Of a DNA stretch of 5,971 nt, positions 1 through 5,553 are shown piece after piece. Origin of the DNA: JAIVJN01 sp036732565 (GTDB lineage Bacteria; Acidobacteriota; Vicinamibacteria; Vicinamibacterales; UBA2999); the NCBI GenBank assembly GCA_036732565.1, contig DAINCF010000455.1, positions 1 to 5,971 of the forward strand, read 5' to 3'. The notes under the pieces are model-generated. The model searched no databases and was not told where the DNA came from. It saw only the letters and a program-made list of their open reading frames with translations. Each line of letters opens with the position of its first letter. Within the stretch, counting starts at the first letter, position 1. Made by a program: the position numbers and the translations under genes.

Positions 1-48
1 GTCGGACCCCACGCCAGTCGGACCCCACGCCAGCCGGACCCCAGCACC
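1..48. repeat. 16-bp tandem repeat, about three copies, cut by the window edge
   Basis: The unit GTCGGACCCCACGCCA occurs twice without change at 1-16 and 17-32, followed by a diverged third copy at 33-48 that keeps CGGACCCC. Part of the unit, GGACCCCACG, reappears as its reverse complement CGTGGGGTCC at 61-70, where it merges into the hairpin at 66-85. The block lies immediately beyond the end of the HupE-like gene and no ORF with protein-like composition covers it. The array may continue to the left of the window. It has no spacers, so it is not a CRISPR array. Confidence 0.8.
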
Positions 49-65
49 GTTATGAGCCGTCGTGG

Positions 66-85
66 GGTCCGCCTTCAGGCGGACC
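66..85. repeat. Perfect 8-bp stem-loop just downstream of the HupE-like gene
   Basis: The arms GGTCCGCC (66-73) and GGCGGACC (78-85) are exact reverse complements around a TTCA loop. On the minus strand the hairpin starts three bases after the TAA of the HupE-like gene (91-89), the place where a transcription terminator or an mRNA 3'-end stabiliser would sit. There is no T-run after it on the minus strand (CCACGACGG follows), so a classical Rho-independent terminator is not supported. It more likely belongs to a family of REP-like palindromes sharing the GCCTTC core, also seen near 2804 and 4135. Confidence 0.75.
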
Positions 86-88
86 TTC

Positions 89-1423
89 TTAGACCGGGCG
101 ATCGGACGTCTCCGCCCGAGGCTTTCCGACCAGCAGTACCAGGCCCCAGAGCAACGCCAGCGCGCCGACGACGAGCATGAGCAGCCGGGCGGTGGCGGCC
201 AGAGCCGCCGCATCGATCGTCGGCCATTGATACTGGCTCAGCGTGCTGCCACGCTCCATCGCCCAATGCCACCCCGTGTGCGCGATCAGCGCCGACAGCA
301 GGATGGTGCCCACACGCTCCGCGACGCCATAGCGGAAGAGCAATTCCAACGCCGGGATCAGGCACGCGAGCACCACGAGCTGGCCGAGCTCCACGCCGAC
401 ATTGAACGCGACCAGCGACGTCAGCAAATGCGATCCCGCGAACTGCAGGGTCTCGCGTAGCGCGAACGAGAAGCCAAAGCCGTGGATGAGGCCGAAGCCG
501 AAGGTGATGAGCCATCGTCGTTCGAGCTTCGCGCCGACGATGTTCTCGAACGCCATGTAGATGATCGAGACGGCGATGAGCGTCTCGATGAGCGGCGGAA
601 ACCACAGCGCGGTCGGGGCGAGATCGAATGCCGACGCGATGAGCGTCACCGAGTGCGCGATCGTGAACGACGTGACGACCAGCGCGAGCGGTCGGAAGCG
701 GCGGAACGGAATGACGAGACAGAAGAGAAACAGCAGGTGATCGATGCCGTCGAGGATGTGGAAGAAGCCCTCCTCGACGAAGCGAAAGACCGCCTGATGC
801 CAGCGGGGATCCAACCGCACGATGCCGGGATCGCCGTGGACGTCGAACGCGCGCTCCACTCCGCCCGGCGGCAGGAAGCGCAGCACCACATTGACCCGCA
901 CCCCGAGGCGCGTCAGTCCCGGGCTGATCGAAAAGTCGGATTGCGCGGACTGAATCGGGTACTCGAACGCCACGTCGAGCACTCCCTGTTCCCAGTAGAG
1001 CTCGGTGTCCGTCGGCAAGCGCTCGCCGATGATGTGCGCGTACGCCTGGTCGTACGATTCGAACGACCGATCCGAGGGCAACGACACCCGCGCGGCCCGG
1101 ACCTCGGGCTTCGCCAGCCGCGTGTCCCCCTCGTAGAGCTGCACGTAGTCGCCAATCCAGAGCACGGCGGCATCCCGCAGCGTCTGATCGATGCGCTCCA
1201 GGTCGAGATATCCCGGACCACGCATCGGCACGTCCATGTCGCGCATTGCCTTCAACGGCGCGCGCACGAGCAAGGTCAACCGTGGCCCTTCAGGTTTGAG
1301 GAAGGTGTAGACCGTGACTTCGTTGGGTATTTCGTGTGCGAGCGGGGTCGCGCTCAGCCCAACGCAGAGCGCCACGAGGACGCCCAGACGGAGACATCCG
1401 AAGACAAAACGGCCCGACGACAC
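89..1423 (-). CDS. HupE/UreJ_2-family membrane protein with an exported N-terminal domain
   Basis: This 444-residue protein begins with a signal peptide (hydrophobic core about residues 8-24, likely cleavage after ATPLA at 29). A soluble, probably periplasmic domain of about 180 residues follows, then a C-terminal membrane domain from about 218. That domain carries the family's histidine-rich motifs: FHILDGIDHLLFL (221-233), FTIAHSVTL (253-261), FNVGVELGQ (340-348), GLIHGFGFSF (311-320) and AHTGWHW (381-387). HupE and UreJ proteins are linked to nickel uptake, but the _2 branch has no established substrate, and no hydrogenase or urease gene is nearby. The GTG at 1423 is chosen because it puts the signal peptide at the N-terminus; an ATG at 1543 would add 40 residues without membrane character and run into the divergent gene. 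No Shine-Dalgarno site is evident, and the start fits a leaderless mRNA. The family call is strong; the transported ion is unknown. Confidence 0.88.
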   Translation of the reverse strand: MSSGRFVFGCLRLGVLVALCVGLSATPLAHEIPNEVTVYTFLKPEGPRLTLLVRAPLKAMRDMDVPMRGPGYLDLERIDQTLRDAAVLWIGDYVQLYEGDTRLAKPEVRAARVSLPSDRSFESYDQAYAHIIGERLPTDTELYWEQGVLDVAFEYPIQSAQSDFSISPGLTRLGVRVNVVLRFLPPGGVERAFDVHGDPGIVRLDPRWHQAVFRFVEEGFFHILDGIDHLLFLFCLVIPFRRFRPLALVVTSFTIAHSVTLIASAFDLAPTALWFPPLIETLIAVSIIYMAFENIVGAKLERRWLITFGFGLIHGFGFSFALRETLQFAGSHLLTSLVAFNVGVELGQLVVLACLIPALELLFRYGVAERVGTILLSALIAHTGWHWAMERGSTLSQYQWPTIDAAALAATARLLMLVVGALALLWGLVLLVGKPRAETSDRPV

Positions 1424-1429
1424 GCCCCG

Positions 1430-1459
1430 AGCGTAGCCGCGGCCGGGCGTCACTGACAA
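1430..1459 (-). promoter_or_regulatory. Candidate promoter of the HupE-like gene
   Basis: Read on the minus strand, TTGTCA (1459-1454, five of six matches to TTGACA) is followed after 18 bp by TACGCT (1435-1430, keeping the first T, the A and the final T of the -10 box). Six bases separate this box from the GTG at 1423, so transcription would start at or next to the start codon. The -10 match is modest, so the call rests on the combination of -35 box, spacing and distance to the start. Confidence 0.45.
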
Positions 1460-1478
1460 GCCGGAATCGGCGTATACT
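1453..1478 (+). promoter_or_regulatory. Candidate promoter of the beta-propeller gene
   Basis: TATACT at 1473-1478 is a good -10 box in otherwise GC-rich DNA, about 58 bases before the propeller start. The best -35-like hexamer is CTGACA at 1453-1458, but the spacer is only 14 bp, shorter than usual. The same bases carry the -35 box of the opposing gene, so the two promoters would overlap and could compete. Confidence 0.35.
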
Positions 1479-1536
1479 TGCGCGGCCCGACAGGCGCGCG
1501 GAGCGCGCCAACGAGATACCGTCAATGGAGCGCGAG

Positions 1537-2775
1537 ATGCCAAAGCGCAATATGTACGTGTTCGTCGCCTTGCTCGTCACGATGGTGGCCTTGGGCGTCG
1601 CCCAGACGATGTTCGAGCGCGCAGCCGCGCAAAACGGAGCCGCCGCGCAAGCGCCGCGATTCGAAGTCGATCCCATGTGGCCGAAGCCGCTGCCGAATGG
1701 CTGGCTGATCGGGTCGACGATCGGCATCACCGTGGACGCCCAGGATCACGTGTGGATCATCCATCGTCCTGACACGTTCACAGCACGCACCGAGATCGGC
1801 ACCGGTACCAATCCGCCGACCGCCGAGCTCTGTTGCAAAGCCGCGCCGCCGGTGCTGGAGTTCGACGCCGCCGGCAACCTGGTCGGCCAATGGGGCGGCA
1901 AAGGCCAGGGCTACGACTGGCCCGAGTCGAATCACGGCATCTGGGTCGATCACAAGGGCAACGTGTGGATCGGTGGCAACGGCCAGGGCGACTCGCACGT
2001 CCTGAAGTTCGCGCGCGACGGTAAGTTCCTCGCCCAGTACGGCAAGCCTGGGGTGCGCAGCGTGCCAGTGGCCGCGGGCGAGAAGCCGCAGTTCAAGGGC
2101 GACAGCAACGATCAATCGAACTTCGGCCGCGTCGCCAAGATCTTCGTCGACCCGAAGGCCAACGAGGCGTACCTGGCGGACGGCTACTTGAACAAGCGCG
2201 TCGCCGTGCTCGATGCGGAGAGCGGCAAGCTCAAGCGGTTCTGGGGCGCCTACGGCGAGAAGCCCGACGACACCAACATGGGCCTCTACAACCCCGAGGC
2301 GCCGCCGATCAAGCAGTTCCGCAATCCCGTCCACTGCGCCGATGTGTCGAACGACGGCCTCGTCTACGTGTGCGATCGGCCCAACAACCGCATCCAGGTG
2401 TTCAAGACCGACGGCACGTTCGTGAAAGAGGAGTTCTACTTCAAGAAGACGCTCGGCGATGGCGCGGTGTGGGACGTGGCGTTCTCGAAGGATCCGCAGC
2501 AGAAGTACCTCTACCTCGCGGACGGCAAGAACGAGCGCGTGCACATCCTCGATCGTCAGACGCTGCAGCTGCTCACCAGCTTCGGCGACGGCGGTCGTCA
2601 GCCCGGTCAGTTCTTCGCCGTGCACAGCATCGCGACGGACTCGAAGGGGAACCTCTACACGACGGAGACCTACGAAGGGAAGCGCGTGCAGAAGTTCACC
2701 TACAAGGGCGTTGGTCCGGTGACAAAGAAGGATCAGGGCGTGCTCTGGCCCACCAGACCGACCTCCTCGCGGTAG
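1537..2775 (+). CDS. Exported six-bladed NHL-type beta-propeller protein
   Basis: This 412-residue protein has an N-terminal hydrophobic segment (residues 6-22) that acts as a signal peptide or anchor, a short Ala/Gln linker, and then a propeller from about residue 40. The blades show recurring NHL-like patterns: HVWIIHRPD (71-79), NVWIGGNG then HVLKFARDGKFL (142-165), EAYLADGYLNKRVAVLD (210-226), LVYVCDRPNNRIQVF (275-289), YLYLADGKNERVHILD (324-339) and NLYTTETYEGKRVQKF (372-387). Such proteins are common in Acidobacteriota and usually annotated as hypothetical or 6-bladed beta-propeller; the fold also occurs in peptidyl-amidoglycolate lyases and lactonases, but I see no clear catalytic set. 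Four cysteines are present: the pair at 99-100, 267 and 279. ATG 1537 is preferred for its GGAG at 1527-1530, six bases upstream; ATGs at 1525 and 1552 are in frame alternatives. The gene is divergent from the HupE-like gene. The role is unknown. Confidence 0.87.
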   Translation: MPKRNMYVFVALLVTMVALGVAQTMFERAAAQNGAAAQAPRFEVDPMWPKPLPNGWLIGSTIGITVDAQDHVWIIHRPDTFTARTEIGTGTNPPTAELCCKAAPPVLEFDAAGNLVGQWGGKGQGYDWPESNHGIWVDHKGNVWIGGNGQGDSHVLKFARDGKFLAQYGKPGVRSVPVAAGEKPQFKGDSNDQSNFGRVAKIFVDPKANEAYLADGYLNKRVAVLDAESGKLKRFWGAYGEKPDDTNMGLYNPEAPPIKQFRNPVHCADVSNDGLVYVCDRPNNRIQVFKTDGTFVKEEFYFKKTLGDGAVWDVAFSKDPQQKYLYLADGKNERVHILDRQTLQLLTSFGDGGRQPGQFFAVHSIATDSKGNLYTTETYEGKRVQKFTYKGVGPVTKKDQGVLWPTRPTSSR

Positions 2776-2779
2776 TCAG

Positions 2780-2852
2780 GACGCCGGTAGAGGCGGGGCG
2801 TCGGCCTTCGCGCAAGGCTTCGGCCAGACTCGCCGTAGCTTTAGCGGAGGCG
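2780..2852. repeat. Cluster of small inverted repeats between convergent genes
   Basis: Three potential stems lie between and just inside the 3' ends of the propeller and MFS genes. GACGCC (2780-2785) pairs with GGCGTC (2797-2802). GCCTT (2804-2808) pairs with AAGGC (2814-2818). CGCCGTAGC (2831-2839) pairs imperfectly with GCGGAGGCG (2844-2852) around a TTTA loop. The last stem includes the stop codon of the MFS gene. There is no T-run on either strand, so this may end both convergent transcripts only weakly or in a Rho-dependent way. The CGTAGCTTTAGCG stretch resembles a dispersed intergenic element I recall from Vicinamibacteria; that is recollection, not a search result. Confidence 0.55.
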
Positions 2853-4109
2853 GTCAGCCTCGCCTTCCGGCATCCGCACGATCGTCGCGGCGAGCGCCAC
2901 GCTCGCCACCGCCGCCGCCAGCACGTAGAACACTCCTCGATAACTGCCCGTCCACGCCGCACACCACGCCAGCAAGAGCGGCCCCAGCGCTGACGCCAAC
3001 ACGGTGAGCGCTTGCGCGACGCCCTGAATGCGGCCCAGGTGTCGTCGACCGTACACGCGTGGCCAGACGCTGAAGAACAGCACCATCACCAGCCCGCCGC
3101 CGAGGCCCATCGCGGTCGCCCACGCCATCACCTGCGGCAACGTCGACACCCACGGCAGCGCCACCAGGCCGGCCGTCAGCACGAAGAGCGAGAAGGCCAG
3201 AAGCATTGCGAGCGGTAGACGGGTCGCGAGCCACCCGCCCAGGAAGTTGCCGACCAGCGCGGTGAGCGCGGTGATGACCAGCGTCTGATAGTAGACCGTC
3301 GCATCGAAGCCGCGCTCCGCGAGGATCGATTCGTTGAAGAGCCCGATGCCCGAAGCGACCAGGCCGTAGAGCGCCGCCCCGAGCGCGAAGACCCAGAACG
3401 CGGGCGTGGCCAGGGCCTCTTGCCAGCTATGGCCCGAACGCGCCTCGGCGTCGGGCAGCGTCGCGAGCGCTGCACCGTCGCGCGCTTCGCCTCGGTTGAC
3501 GAATTCTGGCGGTCCAGGCTCGCCATCCGCCCGCAGGCCGCGTTCTTCCGGCCCGCGGCTCACGATCAGCCACGCCGCGGGCGCCAGCACCGCGATCAGC
3601 CCGATGCCGACCCACAGCCACGCGATCCGCCAGCCCCAGAACTGGATCATCGCGCCAACCAGTGGGAACGCGAGCATGAAACCGATGCTCATCACCAGGC
3701 TGTAGATCGCCATCGCGACGTCGATGCGCCGCACGAACCACTGACCGACCATCGCCAGGCTGACGACGGACAGGGCACTCTGTCCGAGGGCGCGCGTGAG
3801 CGTGATCCAGACGGCGAGCTCAACGAACGAGGCCGAACGCGCCATCAGGCACACGACGACACCCAAGGCGAGCGCGACCGTCGTCAACACCAGCCGGCTG
3901 CCGAGTCGATCGACGAAGCGCCCGACCCCAATCGCGCCGGCTGACCCGATGATGGTCGCCCAGAAATTGAGCTCCGCGTAGGCCACGCGACCGATCCCGA
4001 GGTCGACGAGCAACGGCTCCGTGATGAGACCAAGTCCCTGGGTTCGCCCCGGCAGAGTCCCCACCATCGCGGCGGCTGCGACGCCCAGGACGATCCACCC
4101 GTAGTACAT
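2841..4109 (-). CDS. Major facilitator superfamily transporter, monocarboxylate/OFA-like
   Basis: This 422-residue protein has the length and the roughly twelve hydrophobic segments of an MFS carrier in the inner membrane. The loop between helices 2 and 3 carries the MFS signature GRFVDRLGSR (63-72). A long polar loop (about 184-230, RGPEERGL to HSWQEAL) separates the two six-helix halves, and the second half opens with TPAFWVFALG (235-244). The opening MYYGWIVLGV and overall pattern resemble the oxalate/formate antiporter and monocarboxylate-type branch, but the substrate cannot be read from sequence. ATG 4109 is chosen because the first helix starts right there; in-frame sequence upstream to 4286 is Arg-rich and crosses a large hairpin. 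No Shine-Dalgarno is seen; TACTGT preceded by TG ends seven bases before the ATG, consistent with a leaderless mRNA. The gene converges on the propeller gene and diverges from the PepSY gene. Confidence 0.9.
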   Translation of the reverse strand: MYYGWIVLGVAAAAMVGTLPGRTQGLGLITEPLLVDLGIGRVAYAELNFWATIIGSAGAIGVGRFVDRLGSRLVLTTVALALGVVVCLMARSASFVELAVWITLTRALGQSALSVVSLAMVGQWFVRRIDVAMAIYSLVMSIGFMLAFPLVGAMIQFWGWRIAWLWVGIGLIAVLAPAAWLIVSRGPEERGLRADGEPGPPEFVNRGEARDGAALATLPDAEARSGHSWQEALATPAFWVFALGAALYGLVASGIGLFNESILAERGFDATVYYQTLVITALTALVGNFLGGWLATRLPLAMLLAFSLFVLTAGLVALPWVSTLPQVMAWATAMGLGGGLVMVLFFSVWPRVYGRRHLGRIQGVAQALTVLASALGPLLLAWCAAWTGSYRGVFYVLAAAVASVALAATIVRMPEGEADRLR

Positions 4110-4116
4110 GCCGCAC

Positions 4117-4125
4117 ACAGTATCA
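4117..4125 (-). promoter_or_regulatory. Candidate extended -10 box of the MFS gene
   Basis: On the minus strand TGATACTGT reads as an extended -10 element (TG, one base, then TACTGT at 4122-4117). Seven bases follow before the ATG at 4109, so the transcript would begin at about the start codon. No -35 hexamer is recognisable; that position is occupied by the hairpin at 4128-4148. The box is only a partial consensus match. Confidence 0.3.
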
Positions 4126-4127
4126 GC

Positions 4128-4148
4128 CCTCGGGCCTTCGGCCCGAGG
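4128..4148. repeat. Perfect 9-bp stem-loop in the divergent gap
   Basis: CCTCGGGCC (4128-4136) and GGCCCGAGG (4140-4148) are exact reverse complements around a TTC loop. It lies 18 bp upstream of the MFS start, covering the space where a -35 box would be, and also upstream of the PepSY gene. It shares the GCCTTC(A/G)GGC-type centre with the hairpin at 66-85, suggesting the same REP-like family. No T-run follows on either strand. Confidence 0.7.
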
Positions 4149-4167
4149 CCGCAGGACCACGCCCCGG

Positions 4168-4191
4168 GCGGGACGCGGGGCCGCGTCTCGC
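4168..4191. repeat. Second long hairpin in the divergent gap (10-bp stem, one G-T pair)
   Basis: GCGGGACGCG (4168-4177) pairs with CGCGTCTCGC (4182-4191) across a GGGC loop, with one G-T wobble at 4171/4188. In a transcript running into the PepSY gene it would sit about 75 bases before the GTG. It could be a leader structure or another repeat; nothing in the sequence decides. No convincing promoter for the PepSY operon is visible in the 157-bp gap. Confidence 0.55.
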
Positions 4192-4266
4192 GACCTGGGT
4201 CTCGAGGCTCGTCCGTCTCTACGACCGCTGGTAGTACTGAGGTCCCCATGGCGTAATGAGCGCGCT

Positions 4267-4824
4267 GTGAACTTCAACGTCCTCAACCGTAAGACGCACT
4301 ACTGGGCGAGCTTCGCTATCGCCGTCCCGATGATCGTGATGATCGGCAGCGGGCTCCTGCTGCAGATGAAGAAGCAGTGGGACTGGGTACAACCGCCAGA
4401 GCAGCGTGGCACCGGCAAGGCCCCCGTGCTCGATCTGGAGGGCATCCTCGCGAGCGTCAAGACCGTGCCCGAGATGCAGGTGTCGACCTGGGATGACGTG
4501 AACCGGCTCGACGTGCGACCTGGCCGCGGCATGGTCAAGGTGTGGTTGAACAACGGATGGGAAGTGCAGGTCGATCTCGGCACGGGCGCGGTGCTGCAGA
4601 CCGCGTATCGCCGATCGGATCTCATCGAGTCCATTCACGACGGCTCGTTCTTCGCCGGTGATTGGACCAAGCTCGGGCTCTTCCTGCCGACCGGCGCCGT
4701 CGTCCTGTTCTTGTGGTTGAGCGGCCTGTGGATGTGGTGGGTGCCGTTTGCCGCGAAGCGCCGCAAGGCAGCCAGCCAGGCAATAGCCGCTCGGGTCGCC
4801 AAGCCGGTGGCGGACACGCGATAG
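4267..4824 (+). CDS. PepSY-associated transmembrane protein (PepSY_TM_like type)
   Basis: This 185-residue protein has two membrane helices (about 12-34 and 138-160) flanking a periplasmic PepSY-like region of about 100 residues. The opening LNRKTHYW (6-13), the beta-rich stretch RLDVRPGRGMVKVWLNNGW (80-98), the motif IHDGSFF (123-129) and SGLWMWWVP (152-160) after the second helix are typical of short PepSY-associated TM proteins. The C-terminal tail is basic and Ala-rich, presumably cytoplasmic. Relatives of this family are linked to reductase-like or iron-related membrane functions, but no specific reaction is established for this short form. The GTG at 4267 is the only sensible in-frame start near the first helix. 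Its ribosome site is weak, and two tiny ORFs precede it, the second overlapping it. The lectin-like gene follows after 29 bp, so the two probably form an operon. Confidence 0.82.
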   Translation: MNFNVLNRKTHYWASFAIAVPMIVMIGSGLLLQMKKQWDWVQPPEQRGTGKAPVLDLEGILASVKTVPEMQVSTWDDVNRLDVRPGRGMVKVWLNNGWEVQVDLGTGAVLQTAYRRSDLIESIHDGSFFAGDWTKLGLFLPTGAVVLFLWLSGLWMWWVPFAAKRRKAASQAIAARVAKPVADTR

Positions 4825-4844
4825 CACACGCACCACCGTTCACC

Positions 4845-4849
4845 GGAGG
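4845..4849 (+). promoter_or_regulatory. Ribosome binding site of the LamG-like gene
   Basis: GGAGG lies four bases before the ATG at 4854. It fixes that start and rejects the longer in-frame reading from 4662, which overlaps the PepSY gene and lacks a signal peptide. Confidence 0.75.
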
Positions 4850-4853
4850 CCCA

Positions 4854-5480
4854 ATGCAACTCGCTGCTCGTGTATCCGCCTTGGTCTTTGCTCCTTTCCT
4901 CGCCAGCATGGGAGCGGAGGCTTTCGAAACGCAAGACGAGCGACGCTCCCGTCATGCCGTGCGTGCGGTGGTCGGCGATTGGAAGACCGGAACTGACGGC
5001 TCCGACCCCACCGTTCTGGTTGACGGCGAGTCGAAAGGGCCCGGCGTCAGTGATGGACCGTTCTCCCTTGGAGTGCTGACCGACGTGCCGCGCTTCACCG
5101 ACGGGGTCCTTCGTACGCGCTTCAAGCTCGTCGCTGGCGCCACCGATCAGACGGCCGGCCTCGTGTTCGATCTGAAAGAGTCGGGGGCCTACTTGTTCGT
5201 CCGCTACAACACGAGAGAAGGCAACGTCGCCCTGTGGCAGTTCGCCAACGGTGAGCGCACGCGGGTCGCCGGCGGGGCCGAGAAGGTTCAGCTCCCGCTG
5301 GGCGTCTGGCACGAGCTCACGGTGACCATCGCCGGGCGTCGTGTGACCGGCGTCGTCAACGACTCGCTTCGTCTCGAGCACGAGCTGCCGTCCGCCGTGG
5401 ATGGCGGCATTGGCTTCTGGACCAAGCGCGACTCGGTGACGGAGTTCAAAGACATCCGCGTGCAGGCCACCTCCCGCTGA
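4854..5480 (+). CDS. Exported concanavalin A/LamG-like (DUF1080-type) domain protein
   Basis: This 208-residue protein starts with a signal peptide (hydrophobic residues 4-20, likely cleavage after AEA at 23). The rest is one beta-sandwich domain of the concanavalin A-like lectin/glucanase fold, related to the DUF1080/3-keto-disaccharide hydrolase domain. Supporting patterns are DWKTGTDG (42-49), DGVLRTRFKLVAG (83-95), AGLVFDLKESGAYLFVRYN (101-119), GVWHELTVTIAGRRVTGVVND (150-170, shown in parts by WHELTV and VNDS) and GGIGFWTKRDSVTEFKDI (184-201). The order of strands matches secreted single-domain proteins that usually bind carbohydrate or have no known ligand; I see no catalytic residues. 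It has its own strong GGAGG and follows the PepSY gene by 29 bp, which suggests co-expression. Fold assignment is good; whether it binds sugar, another ligand, or the PepSY protein is unknown. Confidence 0.78.
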   Translation: MQLAARVSALVFAPFLASMGAEAFETQDERRSRHAVRAVVGDWKTGTDGSDPTVLVDGESKGPGVSDGPFSLGVLTDVPRFTDGVLRTRFKLVAGATDQTAGLVFDLKESGAYLFVRYNTREGNVALWQFANGERTRVAGGAEKVQLPLGVWHELTVTIAGRRVTGVVNDSLRLEHELPSAVDGGIGFWTKRDSVTEFKDIRVQATSR

Positions 5481-5511
5481 ACCATCCGGCGGCTCCGATC
5501 GTCTACTCCAA

Positions 5512-5547
5512 TGTATCCATTGAAACTATATTCACTATGGATACAAT
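5512..5547 (+). promoter_or_regulatory. padR promoter inside a perfect 9-bp inverted repeat (likely operator)
   Basis: TTGAAA (5520-5525) and TACAAT (5542-5547), each five of six to consensus, are separated by 16 bp and form the best sigma-70-type promoter in the window. TGTATCCAT (5512-5520) and ATGGATACA (5537-5545) are exact reverse complements with a 16-bp spacer; the left arm touches the -35 box and the right arm overlaps the -10 box. A protein bound there would block RNA polymerase. PadR proteins commonly repress their own operons at similar ATGT/ACAT-containing sites, so autorepression is the natural reading. The start point predicted from the -10 box falls on or next to the ATG at 5554. 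A second -10-like hexamer, TATATT (5527-5532), lacks a -35 partner. Confidence 0.7.
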
Positions 5548-5553
5548 CAGAAC

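Noticed and set aside
1..48. Possible CRISPR array
   Set aside because: The 16-bp units abut with no spacers and there are no cas genes in the window.
66..85. Rho-independent terminator for the HupE-like gene
   Set aside because: The stem is perfect and in the right place, but no T-run follows on the minus strand; it was kept as a repeat hairpin only.
482..1456. A 324-codon open frame on the plus strand opposite the HupE-like gene
   Set aside because: Its product is dominated by Arg, Asp, Glu and His with no hydrophobic core or domain, as expected for the antisense of a GC-rich membrane protein gene. The minus-strand reading has a signal peptide and clear family motifs.
1522..2625. A 367-codon open frame on the minus strand opposite the beta-propeller gene
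   Set aside because: It is a low-complexity Val/Ala/Leu/Glu/His shadow with no recognisable motif, whereas the plus strand encodes six NHL-like blades.
4110..4286. N-terminal extension of the MFS protein to an ATG at 4286
   Set aside because: The added 59 residues are Arg/Ser/Pro-rich, cross both hairpins and overlap the PepSY start; MFS helix 1 begins right at the 4109 start.
4635..5381. A 248-codon open frame on the minus strand across the PepSY and LamG-like genes
   Set aside because: It spans the boundary of two well-supported plus-strand genes and their Shine-Dalgarno, and the product has no coherent domain.
5527..5532. TATATT as the -10 box of padR
   Set aside because: It is a good hexamer and would leave a short leader, but nothing resembling a -35 lies 16-18 bp upstream (TACTCC), whereas TACAAT has a fitting TTGAAA. 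It cannot be fully excluded without 5'-end mapping.
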